From Berberis thunbergii (taxonomy: Eukaryota > Streptophyta > Magnoliopsida > Ranunculales > Berberidaceae): a stretch of DNA of 64,000 nt. The stretch covers positions 62,001 through 126,000 of the forward strand of contig QNQO01007628.1 of the NCBI GenBank assembly GCA_003290165.1. The letters are read 5' to 3'. The notes below the pieces were generated by a model that made no database searches, was not told the origin of the DNA, and saw only the letters and a program-made list of their open reading frames with translations. The translations under genes were made by a program, and so were the position numbers. Position 1 is the first letter of the stretch; the number at the start of each line of letters is the position of its first letter. Positions 1 to 11,117 of this stretch are shown here, piece by piece.

Positions 1-1001
1 TTAAGTTGTGGCTCAGGTCTTGATGTCTCCAAAATATGTTCTTCTTTGTCAATACAATTATCGTTTCAGCCCAATGAAGAGCTATGCATTTTTTTTCCTT
101 GTCACTTCTTATGCCAGTTTCTTGTTTCATCTTTTTATCATTTTGTGATTTGCTCCTCATTTTTAAATGCATGCCACCGCTCTTCCCATAGTTAGCAAAA
201 TCTTCTTCCTCTTTTTACTTTCTTCCCCTTTGTCTCCTCTCCCTTCAAATTTCTTTTGAACCAAACAAACTACTAAGTGAAAGTTGATCAATAAGAAATG
301 TGAATAGTCATCGAGGAATGAGATTTCACAAAATTTTGGCAAAAGTTTCATTTTTTTCTTCTGAAATTACGAAAAAAAAAAAGAGCAAAAGAAATAATTA
401 AATTTTTTAGTGTTTTTTCAAAAAAAATTGAGGTTTTTTTTTTTTGTAAATTTTGTCTTTTGGTAAAAATACAAAAATCAACTACCGAAAAGTACAAATT
501 TTCGAGGGTCTTTCCGAAAGAATTCAAGGTTTTTCATTAATTTTGAGGTTTTTTTTTTGTCTTTTTCTAATTATCATTTCCTCTAATTATTTATTGAAAC
601 CACTCTCTAATTTTTTAATTATCATTTCTTATACTTATATATTGATTTTTTAAACTAATATTTGATTTTCTAATTTTATATTGATTTCATATTTGTTTCA
701 TTTTTTGGTATTTAGGCTTCATTTAATGTGTTTAATAGATTTATTTATTGCATCTTATTTTTTTCACATATTTCATATACCCTTGAAATTCATTGTATAT
801 GTTTTATACTTTCATATATCCTAAATTTTTTTACCTTTTTTCTTTACACACCGAATATATTTTTTAAATCAAGAGACCGAAATTAACTCGAAAAATGAAA
901 TCACAATCCTTGATAGTTAGATGCATTGTAATACATAACATTTAACAAAATAAAAACGGGGGTATTAATTTTGTATCCCTTAAAAAGTGTTTTTGCAGAG
1001 C
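1..1001. other. AT-rich spacer
   Basis: No gene, RNA or clear repeat is seen. Long T and A runs occur around 350-450 and 550-850. The short open frames here have no codon structure or recognisable domains. Confidence 0.5.
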
Positions 1002-1815
1002 ATTGTTATCAGTGGTGGATTTAGGAATGTAGGTTAGAGGGAGCGAAATGGCATAAGGTTATTCATTGGTAATATTAATTATTATCCAATGCGGAGCCAA
1101 ATTTTTTCCTATCCTAGGTTGATAATTTAATATCAAGCTCCAATTAACATCTTCAAGCAAGCATAAAACTCAGAAAATATAATTGTAATTTAGTATTGTC
1201 ACCTAATAAGTACAATGATTAAAAAAAATGAACAAGGTGCATTGTATATATCTAATTGAATCCTATAATCCTATCTTAAGCCATAAGATCACTTTGTCGA
1301 CAATCATAGCAAAGACAAGCGAGCGTAATAACTAAAATACATAATTAAAAATAATATAATTAAGATAATTAGGTAAGTTTAAACTAAAAAAATGAAATGT
1401 GTGAATGTAATAAGATCCTAATACAATTTTATAGGAGAAATGGGTTTTACTAGCCAATATAACTCTCAAATTGTGTATGAAATGATTAATGGTATATATT
1501 TTAATTGAGTTCTATAGTTATTATTTTATATATTTATTTCAAATATATTTTTTGTTGTGGGTTTATAATATTGTTTTTGTTGTGAGTTTTATACCACGCT
1601 CCAAGAGAATCGAACACATGCCAAATAATAAAAAAGTTAAATAATCAACCACTAGGCCAAGGACAGATATATGGATAAGTTTTATACTTAATGTATTAAT
1701 GATCTAATATTTATTATATATTAAATGTTTTTAAAAATGCTAGATATATACTCAAATTATTTTGAAAGTTGAGGGAGCCCCTCATTCCTTGGTAGGTCCG
1801 CCCCTAATTGTTATC
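1002..1815. mobile_element. MULE-type MITE with 9-bp target duplication
   Basis: The 9-mer ATTGTTATC occurs at 1002-1010 and again at 1807-1815. The enclosed DNA (1011-1806, 796 bp) has imperfect inverted ends: it starts AGTGGTGGATTTAGG, and the reverse complement of its end begins TAGGGGCGGACCTACC. A 9-bp duplication with GGCGGA-type ends is typical of Mutator-like non-autonomous elements. No transposase frame is present inside. Seen: repeats and ends. Inferred: family. Confidence 0.7.
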
Positions 1816-2479
1816 GCATATTTTATCCATAGTTTGTCGAGTGCGGAAGTTAATTCAAACTGTTGTGAGTTTCTTTAGTTTCATCTAATCAAATTAGAAC
1901 TAATCGAATTAAATACTCAGGAGGGGTAAGGTCGGTACATTCAATAAAATGGAGATATATCTTGGTGACTTATATATCTTGAAAGCATATCAGAGACCTC
2001 TCTTGTAAGCATAGAATTTTATGTTTTATTTCTTCCAATTTCTTTAATATATCTTTTTCTTTTTCTTGTTTTCCTTTTCCATTTTGTTTTCTCATTGCAC
2101 TAGCGCCACTCCTAAATTTGAGAGTTGTGGAGTAGTGCTGTAGGTCAACTAGCAATATTAATCAATTTTGTACGTGTTGTATAGTATTGTCTACCGTTTC
2201 TAGGTGTGACTTTGATCAAGAGTCAAAACCATCAAAGCTTGATGATAGAAAGCAAATTGCAAAGATTGATTGAGAAAATAAAGGCATTATGTAGTGTTTC
2301 AAGTATGGTGCTTCTTGTTTTCCAACATGAAATGCATTGATGTTGATGCCATATTATGGGGGTGCAATTGTTATATAACTTGAAATCAATTATATATAGA
2401 ATCAGAGCTTGTTAAGCACAGCCTCCCTCTCAACAGAATTATTATTGAAATGAATTTGATATTTTTAGTCATCTTCTTC
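1816..2479. other. AT-rich spacer
   Basis: No coding or structural feature could be supported in this stretch. Confidence 0.4.
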
Positions 2480-3290
2480 AATTTGTTGTCATTCGTGAGA
2501 ATCAACTACCTTCGATTCGGTTTTGAATTTTGAAACCTGCAAATAACCAAACTGAACCAAGATTATAATATTGAGTAATAATTTTATTATTTCAACAACA
2601 ACTTTAATGAATAAAAAGGTTAAAAATAAGTCATTTGTCAATTTAATTGATTAAAGTTATGGCTGCAAATTTCAGTTTGGTTTCTCAGGAAAATATTTTA
2701 GTTTCGTTATCAGTTACCAAACAAATTTTATTAAAAATTGGCTCGAGCCGAAATAAAGCTTAAGATGTGTGTTTATCGGTAAAGTTGAAAATACAAAATT
2801 TTCTTGTTTGAAAGTAAGAGAGTAGGGTAGTTCGCTCAACCAAGTTGGTGATGACTTATAGTAAGTGGTGGCTTGCGAAAGGAACACTACTAGCTCAATC
2901 TTTAAAATGCTGGTTCATAATTTCACTCTCTTTCCCATTTATAAAAGTACTGCTAAATAAAGAGAATGAAATAAACATTATAGAGTCTCTTTCAAAGGGT
3001 TTCGATTTCGACCAAGATCAACATTAAAAACATAAAAGAAACTAATCGACACATTTTGTGATATATTAGTAACACCATATGCCACTTTCTTGAACGTAAT
3101 CAGGAATTTTAAAATATAAATGACAACTTAAAGATAGTAGGGAAGTTATTAGAAGATAAGAATCAACTATTTATAATTAATACGAATTACATACAGCTTG
3201 GATACAATACTTTGACACTTGTATATCAAAATAAAACTCTAGTCTTATTTTGTTGAAATATATAATTATTATAGGGATTTACTACGTGTA
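2480..3290. repeat. Degenerate direct repeat, copy 1
   Basis: First of six copies of a family that recurs up to 15.8 kb. The diagnostic anchor is the motif around 2838-2869 (CAACCAAGTTGG followed by a TATAGTAAGTGG block). It is followed by 'TTTCGACCAAGATCAACA' near 3004 and a 'GAAGTTATTAGAAGATAAGAATCAACTATTTATAATTA'-type block near 3145 (described here by position only). No protein-coding frame is conserved between copies. Confidence 0.65.
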
Positions 3291-3901
3291 ATCGACTGTT
3301 TGGCTCGATGCTCTCAACTTTATCTTTCAAAAATTGTTTGGTGTACCCAATTAAAATTTGTTAATGTTAAAACTTACTCATATTGTTTATTAGAGAATTT
3401 GTATACATGAGTCTTAATGTAATGTTTGGATGTCGGATTTTTTAAGGCTGTGAATGCAATTTTTTTGGGATTTGATATAATAGTTGCAACAACTTTAAAA
3501 TTTATGGATTGATCTATATCTTTTATTTTTAATACGGATTGGTTTTGTTAACCCCTGTATGGTTAATGAACACATTGTTAACGAATGTGTGATTGAATTT
3601 TAGTTTTATAGTTTATAGATAATGGTTACTATTGTTCTTTTATTCAATAGCCAATTAACGCTTATAAACAAGAAAATTTTGTACCAAATGATTTGTATTA
3701 TTACAAAAAAAATGATAAGTCGGTGTTACATACATTAAGTTGGTGCAATAAAGTCGAAACATCTTAAACTACTGGTGCAACAAAGAGTTTATGCAATTGA
3801 GCAAAATAGTCGGGTACACGTAGCAATTCCCTTATTATATTATATAAATAGAATCTAACTGATATATTATTTGCACTACACATGGATATTTTTTCTAGGG
3901 T
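3291..3901. other. AT-rich spacer
   Basis: No gene or structured element was found between repeat copy 1 and the MULE-like element that follows. Confidence 0.4.
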
Positions 3902-5778
3902 TTTTTTTTTTTTGAGTTGGCCCTCATTAGTTTATACCTAATTGAGTTTGACACTAATTTTAAATTGTAATTGGGTCTAACCCCCGTTTTCTAATAAATC
4001 CGTTAGGTCAATCATGTTGATTAGTTAAAGTTTTGTAATGGATCAAGATATCCCTTTTGAAAATACAAATGCCTTGCACGTGAGAGTATCACAAAAAACG
4101 AGTCAGTCTAGAAAGCCAGGAAACACAACCATTTTTTGTCATGTTTGGGCTTTTTTTACACTTTTACCTATTCTCTTTAAAATACAACCACAAATATCAT
4201 TTATAGAAGGGGTAGATGTGTAAATAGCCTAAAACTGCCAAAATATGGATGTGTTCCCTGGCTGCCTAGAATTGTTGCACAAAAACCAAACAAAATGTAT
4301 CCAGTGGCATTGATTTGTAGAACTAATCTAAAAGTAATCTAATGGTGAATATCTAATTATATATTAAGAAAAAAATTACCTTTTTTTTTTCCGCGTCTTC
4401 TTTCTTCATCATGTCTCTAACACATCTATGTGCAACACATTACTCTTCCGACTTGGCTTCTTTTCTTGAATTTGCAAACCCATCTTACTTGTCCTTGATG
4501 CTACAATGTATTGAAATCACCCTAATCCTATCTGTTCTAAATCATAAACAAGTATGCTACTGTGATACACAGTTGGATTTAACTTTCATTTAGGGATTAT
4601 TTCTATTGGAATCTGTGATATAGTATACAAGTTGCTTCTAGTTGAGAACCATACCAGAAAATAGATGTGTCGAGTGTTATTTGAATAATGGTGTCCCATA
4701 TTCATTGAGAAGCGTGAATTGTTGTGTAATTAAAGAGATGTGGCGAACTGCAATTGCGTCTAGAAGAGATGGAAAAACTCCACCTCATTCATCTCTTCTC
4801 TCTACTTGGCTTGAAACTCCTTTGACAATCTCACTTTCGACCCCAACACCATCACCACTTGTTTCATCTTTTTCCGTCGTTTCTCTTGAACAACTTGATG
4901 TCTATTGCTATTTATGTGTTGAAGCCTTTTCGACATGGCTTTCCACCACCAATCATTCCCTTTGCCATCTCGAGCTTCATCTTGATAACCTCTCTGATAA
5001 GACTCCAAGCTCGATTTCATAGTCACGGTGAGATTTCTTGAGTATTTGAAGCCATGGGAGTGTTTTAATTACCCAAACCCCGAAATGGGGTGGTTTCAAA
5101 TCTCTCCAGACTCTTGAGATTGTTGGGGCTTGATTCATTGACTCTGCTTTTGCAACCGCCATTCAAGTTTGCCCCAATGTGACAAATTTGTCTATGCTTG
5201 GATGCGATGGGCTCATATCTGTTTCAATTGAGAAGTTGGAGTTGTTGGAGTAGTGTAGATTTGATTTCTATAGACCGGGGAATTGCTCCCTTTTCCTTAA
5301 TTATCCAAAGATTCGGTGCCTCGAGGTTCAGGGTTGTAGTTGGATTCAAGTTACGCATAACCATTGCTTGACTCGTCTCTCCATCACAAACAATACAGGT
5401 AAACCATCTTCATTCATCCTTTATTGGATCTAATTCACATTGGGGCTGTTTATTTTCAATCTGAAATTTGACATTTGCAAGCAATTTTGTTAATTTGTAC
5501 AAGAAGACATGGAGAAGAAATTTTTTCTTATGTAATTAGATATTCCCCATTGGATTGCTTCTAGATTAGCTCTGCAAATGAGAACCACTGGATGCATTTT
5601 GTTTGGTTTTGTGATACTCTCACATACTAGGGGTATTTTGGTTGATTACAAAACTTTAACTAGTCAACGTAGTTGACCTAACAAATCCATTAAAAACGAG
5701 GGCTAGACCCAATTAAAATTTAAAATGAGTGTCAAACTCAATAAGGTAAAAACTAATGAAAGCCAAACTAAAAAAAAA
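3902..5778. mobile_element. Pack-MULE-like element with long terminal inverted repeats
   Basis: The left arm (from about 3902 to 4340) and the right arm (about 5560 to 5778) are inverted copies of each other. Shared blocks include GTTTGACACTAATTTTAAAT on the left against its inverse near 5720-5745, GTTAAAGTTTTGTAAT on the left against its inverse near 5648-5663, and the ACAAAATGTATCCAGTGG block near 4293 against its inverse near 5588-5606. The arms end in T-rich and A-rich tracts. Between them lies a fragment of an F-box gene (4640-5399). Long TIRs around a host gene fragment are the layout of Pack-MULEs. I could not find a convincing 9-bp target duplication, partly because of the homopolymer ends. 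Confidence 0.65.
4640..5399 (+). pseudogene. Captured F-box/LRR-type gene fragment (At1g10780-like)
   Basis: Reading across frames gives a segment with LEQLDVYCYLCVEAFSTWLS near 4880-4945 and LHLDNLSDK shortly after. Another segment at 5150-5395 has CPNVTNLSMLGCDGLISVSI, then a CSLFLNYPKIRCLEVQGCSW-type stretch. These repeated leucine/cysteine strands resemble the LRR half of plant F-box proteins such as At1g10780 (recalled, not searched). The frame is broken by in-frame stops and shifts. The F-box itself is absent. It ends at 5399 at a splice-donor-like GTAAACC, so it looks like an exon cut from a parent gene. It lies wholly between the inverted arms of the enclosing MULE-like element, which explains its presence here. 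It is unlikely to make a functional protein. Confidence 0.5.
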
Positions 5779-6189
5779 AAAAAAATTCAACGCAGAAACA
5801 CAGATTAAAAATAAAGTATAAATGAAAAATTAAAGATAAGAATGAAGTATTGATGATTACGGTAACCTATGCGCTAGATAGGGATGCGAGAAAATCGACC
5901 GAATGCAACCAAATTGCACGATTCGATTATTTTCATAGCTAGGTATGCTTGGGTTGTCACTAGAAAAAATTGACCACCTTCGGTTCGGTTGTTGATTTTT
6001 ATTTTTGAAAATCGCAATTAACCGGATTTAACTGGCATTATTATATCTGAATTAAAATTTTATTATTACAATAAAAATTTTAATGAATAAAATGTAAAAA
6101 TAATTTATTTGTTAGCTTGTTTCAGTAATGACAATTAATAAATGCAAATTTTGTTTTGGTTTGGTTAGAAAGAAACAAAAGGGTATTTG

Positions 6190-6403
6190 AAGGACTCAAT
6201 AGATCAGAGCACTCTATCTTTATCGAGATTAGAGAATTGCTGTGGAGGATGGGTACTGCATGTAATTTGTTTAGGGAGTTGGGTTTTTGACACTTTCATA
6301 GGGTCTTGGCATTCCTTGATATAAGAATGTCTCTCTTTGTAATTTGTTTCCCTTTCTTTCATTAATAAACCTCTTCGTGTTTGAACCAAAAAAAAAAAAA
6401 AAA
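6190..6403 (+). mobile_element. 5'-truncated LINE-like 3' end with poly(A)
   Basis: About 210 bp are inserted relative to copy 1 of the surrounding repeat. The insert ends in a run of 16 A at about 6388-6403. Just upstream is an AATAAA-like 'TTCATTAATAAACC' stretch. Similar short motifs (TTAGAAA / TTAGGAAA) flank both sides. This is the form of a truncated retroposed LINE or SINE. No reverse transcriptase domain is left. Confidence 0.4.
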
Positions 6404-6705
6404 GTTAGGAAAATATTATTGTTGGCCGAGTTGGTATATAGGACATTGAAACCAACATATTTTTGTTTAGTTGTTGATTTTTATTAAAATCAACTTAACC
6501 GTGCCGACCCCAGTAGGATATAGTAATTTGGCACTTCGAAAAGAAAAACTTCAATCTAATGTTGTTGAAAAATGTAATTTAAATATAAATAAAGCTTAAG
6601 GTGTGTAATTCTCAGCAAAGTTGAAAATACAAATTTTCTAGTATGAAAGTATGAGAACAGGGAGAGTTCGGCTCAATTAGGTTCAACCAAGTTGGAGATT
6701 ACTCA

Positions 6706-6922
6706 TAGTAAGTGGAACAATTCTTAAGAGCCAGACCCCTAGTGTCAGATCGACGCCAGGGGAGGATCAATACTCTCCAATCCTCATCTGTTCTTCTTCT
6801 TATTCTTCTGTTTTTTATCTTCATCTATTTTCTTCTTCTTCAACATGTTCTTGAGCCTCCCTTGGCGGCTGGCGCTGATCTGGCACTAGGAGTCTGGCTC
6901 TTAAGAATTGTTTTAGTAAGTG
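6706..6922. mobile_element. 199-bp MULE-type MITE with perfect 9-bp target duplication
   Basis: TAGTAAGTG occurs at 6706-6714 and 6914-6922 around 199 bp (6715-6913). The ends are inverted copies for about 40 bp: AACAATTCTTAAGAGCCAGA at the left and the same at the right end read in reverse complement. The other copies of the surrounding repeat show the uninterrupted TAGTAAGTG site, so the empty site is visible in the same window. The high arm identity suggests a recent insertion. An open frame of 75 codons covering it is an accident of the element. Confidence 0.85.
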
Positions 6923-8158
6923 TGGTGGCTTGTTTGTAGCTCTATAGCAATGGTGACTAATATCCATGTATAGTACTGGATGCTTTTCATAAACACAATG
7001 TATGAATCTTCAAGTTCCTTACATTTTCAAAACTACATCGAAGGATAGTGAGATGAAGATTACAGAGCCTCTTTATAATGGTTTTGATGTTGACCAAGAT
7101 CAATAGCTAGCAAAGAGATAAATACAAGTAACCAACACAATTTTTGTTACATCAATGGCACATCACGTGAAATTGTTATGTGTATTGTATTTCCCGACAA
7201 AGTTGAAAACATAAAGTATAAACGACAGTTTAAAATTAATTAGGAAGTTATTAGAAGATAAGAATAAACTATTTATAATTACAATAACCTAAGAAATTTG
7301 TATCTAAATAAAAACTTTAATCCCATTTTGTTGAAACATATAATTATGGTACTCATATATATATTAAACATGAATTTGTGAGTTTTGTTGTATATAATAA
7401 CAAATATCAAAACAGAAAGGATAAATGACAAATTAAAGATAAGAAGGAAAGTATCAAAAAATGTGAACTATATATCTATGACCAATATGAAAGATAACAA
7501 ATTAAGATGATAGTCAGACAACAAATTCATGCACGAAGGACAAACATGAATATCAATTGCATTTTTCCAAAACCTCCTCATTTGATTTTTCTTGTCAAAA
7601 TTCTAATCTTGCACGAAGGAGAGATAATGAAGATTGGTGAAAATTCGATCTAAATAGAAATAAAGGAGAACCCAAGATTTTCCCATTAGAAAGTGGGAGA
7701 TGAGGGAGAGTTGAATTCACTTGGCTGAGTTTGACCAAGTTGGAAGCGACTCATAGTAAGTGTGTAGTGGCTCTTTAGTAAATACTACTTTTTAAAACAG
7801 TGGTGGTTAATATCTGTAAGTGGGGGGACGTTTTTAAGAACCACCATAGAGATACAAAGCTAATTTCAGATGGTTTTGATTTTGGAGAAGATCAACAGTC
7901 AGTTTTGCTAGGAGATAAATACATGTAACCGACATACATTTTGTTGCATCAACTACACATCAGTAAAGTTGTTAGGTCTTTTGTACGTACTGACAAAGTT
8001 TAAAAGATTAAGTGTAAAAGATAACTTGACGATACTATTATATAAGTTAATTAAATATAGTCTTGATAAAAAAAAAAAAATTTTGGATACATTAGTTACA
8101 CTTGATAAATTAGTCTTGTTATACATGACCACAAAGTTTAAAACAAAAAATATCGAGA

Positions 8159-8262
8159 AATTCTAGGTGTCGAGGAAACCAGCGAGGGGAGGGAGGTGGC
8201 GGGGTGGTGACCGTTCACCTCCCTCGCTAATTTCCTCGCTGGTTTCCTCGACACCTAGAATT
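8159..8262. repeat. Foldback/hairpin element with 29-bp perfect arms
   Basis: The arms 8159-8187 and 8234-8262 are perfect inverted copies of 29 bases. The inner sequence continues to pair (AGCGAGGGGAGGGAGGTG against CACCTCCCTCGCT), giving an almost complete 104-base hairpin. Other copies of the host repeat lack it. AAAATATCGAGAAATT precedes it and AAAATATCTATAAATT follows, which looks like a decayed target duplication. The 20-mer GTCGAGGAAACCAGCGAGGG of its arm recurs at 30718-30737, so it belongs to a dispersed family. Confidence 0.7.
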
Positions 8263-8365
8263 ACTCAAAAATATCTATAAATTAAAAATAAGAAGTTATT
8301 AAAAGATAATCTGTATAAATATTGAACACTATTTATAACCACGAGAAAATATAGGCTAGATATAG

Positions 8366-8956
8366 AGAGTGTTAGTTTTTTGTTTTAAATAGGCTCAGAA
8401 GTCTTAATAAGAAGTGTGACACTTTTAAAAAAAAGTGTTTGTTTTTAGTTCTGATTGGAGTAAACACCATGGGAGTGCTAATCACTTAGCACTGAGTGCT
8501 TAAATAAAATTTATTTCAATAATAACCTCACCATAAATTCGTAATTATTACTACTACCCCTCTTCTTACCAACCATCCTCTCTTTTCTCCACCTCCTCTA
8601 TATCATGCGAGCAATGCCGCCACCACCCTCCCTAACCACCCCTCTTCCTCCTCCTATTCCTCTTTCTCATTCTCTTTCTCTTTTTCTTCGTCTCTACTGA
8701 AGTTTGTATGAGGAATGGAGAAGGATATAAGGTGATTTATGGTAGTGGTGGGAAGCGGTATCAATGGTATTTGGAGGAGAGTAAATAAGTGGAGAAGACA
8801 ATTAATGTTGGTGGTTTGTGGTTGGTAGTGGGAGTTGTGATGGTGGGTCAGAATGTAGAAAAACTTAAATTCAACGCCTAAAACACAAACACCACTTAAT
8901 TTTACAGTTTCTAAAAGAAGTTAGCTTCTTACCACTTTAAAAAACAAACACCACCA
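8366..8956. mobile_element. 591-bp TIR element with TAG target duplication
   Basis: The related repeat copy near 9275 reads GGCTAGATATAGTACCTTGA without interruption. Here the same sequence is split after ATATAG and resumes with TAGTACCTTAAC, giving a 3-bp TAG duplication. The inserted ends are imperfect inverted repeats (AGAGTGTTAGTTTTTT against TGGTGGTGTTTGTTTTTT). The interior is CT-rich near 8550-8700 and has no transposase. A PIF/Harbinger- or CACTA-like non-autonomous element is possible; the family is uncertain. Confidence 0.6.
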
Positions 8957-9330
8957 TAGTACCTTAACACTTGCAACAAAAAAAAACTTAAATTTCAATT
9001 TTGTTAAAACATACAAATAAAGGTTAGATTTTGTGCTAAGAAAAACATTTGCAAGTAAACATATAACTTTACACATAAAAGTAAATCGAAACATTTTTAT
9101 TTTATTTTTTTGGATATATAAGTTGCACTACACTTGATTTTTTAGTTTTGTTGTACATGACGACAAAGTTTAAAATAAAAGATATCGACAAATTAAAAAA
9201 GAAGAAGTTACTAAAAGATAATCAGTATGAATATTGAACATTACTTATAACTACAATAAAAAAATAGGCTAGATATAGTACCTTGACACTTATAATGAAA
9301 AAACTTAAGTCTCATTTTGTTAAAACATAC

Positions 9331-10150
9331 AAATAAAGCTCAGGGTTTGTGCTAAGAAAAACATTTGCAACAAAACCTTTCGTGAAGTATGAATCTGCTT
9401 GAGTGAACCCAAAAGTGAAGAGTTTGAAAGTGTAAGACGTGCTAGGGTTTGGGCTCAATAGAGTTTGACCATGTCGGAAGTGACTCATAGTAAGTGTAGT
9501 GGCTCTTTGGTAAATACTACTTTTAATATTGACTCTTTATAGTGGTGGTTGATATCCATATGGTAGTGAACCACCATGGATTAATCTCTATTCTCCCTCT
9601 TTATATATAGAAGTGCATTGAAACAAAGAGAAAAAGATTCAGACGATTTTGATTTTGGATAAGATCAACAACTGGCTAGGAGATAAATATATGTAACCGA
9701 TATACTTTTTGTTACACTACACATCACGTGAAGTTATTAGGTTGTACGTACTGACAAAGTTGAAATAACAAAGTATAAACGATAATAAAGAAGTTAATTA
9801 AATATGAAAATATACTACTTATCACTGCGATAACAGATAGGCTGGATGCGATACTCTGTAACAACAAAGTTGTAGTCTCATGTTGTTGAAACATGTACAC
9901 ACAAAATCAAATCCAAATATTTTTATATATTGGATATATTAGTTGTAGTTGCACTACACTTGATTTTGCTACTCTTGTTGTACACGACGACAAAGTTTAA
10001 AACAAAAATATCGAAAAATTAAAAATAAGAAGTTAATAAAAGATAATCAGTATAAATATTGAACACTATTTATAACTACAAGAAAAAATAGGCTAGATAT
10101 AATACCTTGACACTTATAATGAAAAAACTTAAGTCTCATTTTGTTAAAAC
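9331..10150. repeat. Degenerate direct repeat, copy 4
   Basis: Anchor at about 9467-9505 (GACCATGTCGGAAGTGACTC then ATAGTAAGTGTAGTGGCTC). It contains 'ATTTGCAACAAAACCTTTCG' near 9364 and the second block from about 9930. It is closely similar to copy 5, which lacks insertions up to its CACTA interruption. Confidence 0.65.
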
Positions 10151-10717
10151 ATACAAATAAATCTTAGGGTTTGTGCTAAGAAAAACATTTGCAACAAAAC
10201 CTTTCGTGCAGTATGAAACTGCTCGAGTGAACCCAAAAGTTAAGAGTTTGAAAGTGTAAGACGTGCTAGGGTTTGGGCTCAATTGGGTTTGACCATGTTT
10301 GAAGTGACTCATAGTAAGTGTAGTGCTCTTTGGTAAATACTACTTTTAAGATTGACTCTTTATAGTGGTGGTTGATATCCATATAGTAGTGAATGTTTTT
10401 AAGAACCACCATGGATAAATCACTACAACAAAAATGATCTTTTACAGCATTTGAGAATAGCGTTTTTTACACAAATGCTATAAAAAACCTACTTTTAGTA
10501 TCATTGTAATCTCAAAATGCTCTTAGAGAATTAAGCGGGAGATTAAAAATGTGAGACCGCCCAAATATTTCAGCTCTCTCCAACTTAAAACCTACAAAGA
10601 AGAGAGAAACACACAGCCCCGCGATTCTCCTCCCTCCCTCTCTCTGCCATTCTCCTCCCTCCTTGCTCTCACTTTCTAACCTACTGCACACCCCACACAA
10701 CCAAAGGACCAATCGAG

Positions 10718-11117
10718 GTGGTAAGCTTCGAAGAATTGGTCGAGAAGGATTGGTCCTTTATGGACTCAGACCCCAAAATCTCACCCCAACAACAAACCCG
10801 AACACTCAATCGAATCATCTCAGCTGGAAATATCGGTGGGGGCTCCAAGGTCCTCATCTCAATTGGGACTGAAGAGTTTGTAGACCGAGTGGTCGACTCC
10901 TCCTCCTCTGTTTTGAAACCCGACGATTTGCTTGTTGTTCATGATTCTTTGTTTGTTCTTGCTGGGGTTAAGGAGAAGCATGATAGAGTGAGGTGTTGGC
11001 AAGGAGAGATCATTTACGTGCCTGAAAAATGGGGACCTTTCCAAGTTGTCTTTCTTTACTATTTGCCCTTTGAGCTTCAACAGGTGTTCCAAGCCATTTC
11101 TCAGCGTTGTGTACCAG
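10718..11117 (+). pseudogene. Captured exon of a conserved-looking plant protein, unrecognised
   Basis: An open frame of about 133 codons starts as VVSFEELVEKDWSFMDSD and continues through IISAGNIGGGSKVLISIGTE, LLVVHDSLFVLAGVKEKHD and WQGEIIYVPEKWGPFQVVFL. It ends at a good splice donor (GTAATT at 11118). Alternating beta-strand-like hydrophobic runs and a 'VVFLYYLP' segment suggest a Rossmann-like or SAM-methyltransferase-like fold, but I do not recognise the family. No ATG begins the frame; upstream (10550-10715) is a CT-rich leader-like stretch. The frame has no internal stop, so capture may be fairly recent or the exon was slow to decay. It lies inside the CACTA element and lacks its other exons. 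Confidence 0.5.

Larger units (their letters stand above)
5940..7350. repeat. Degenerate direct repeat, copy 2 (with two insertions)
   Basis: This matches copy 1 block by block: the 'CCTTCGGTTCGGTT' region near 5970 against 2510, the anchor CAACCAAGTTGGAGATTACT near 6685, and the final 'TTTATAATTACAATAACCTA' region near 7270. It is interrupted by a poly(A)-ended LINE-like insert at about 6190-6403 and a MITE at 6715-6913. Confidence 0.6.
7640..9330. repeat. Degenerate direct repeat, copy 3
   Basis: The anchor is at about 7731-7763 (GACCAAGTTGGAAGCGACTC then ATAGTAAGTG), followed by the 'GGTTTTGATTTTGGAGAAGA' and 'TGTACGTACTGACAAAG' blocks and a downstream block beginning near 8085 that contains 'ATACATGACCACAAAG'. 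This downstream block is present again at 9110-9330. The copy is interrupted by the hairpin at 8159-8262 and a TIR element at 8366-8956. Confidence 0.6.

Noticed and set aside
6712..6939. 75-codon frame with a leucine-rich centre
   Set aside because: It coincides almost exactly with the 199-bp MITE and its flanking duplications.
8159..8262. Hairpin considered as a microRNA precursor or terminator
   Set aside because: No transcript evidence, arms perfectly paired over their length, and insertion signature relative to sister repeats. A foldback element explains it better.
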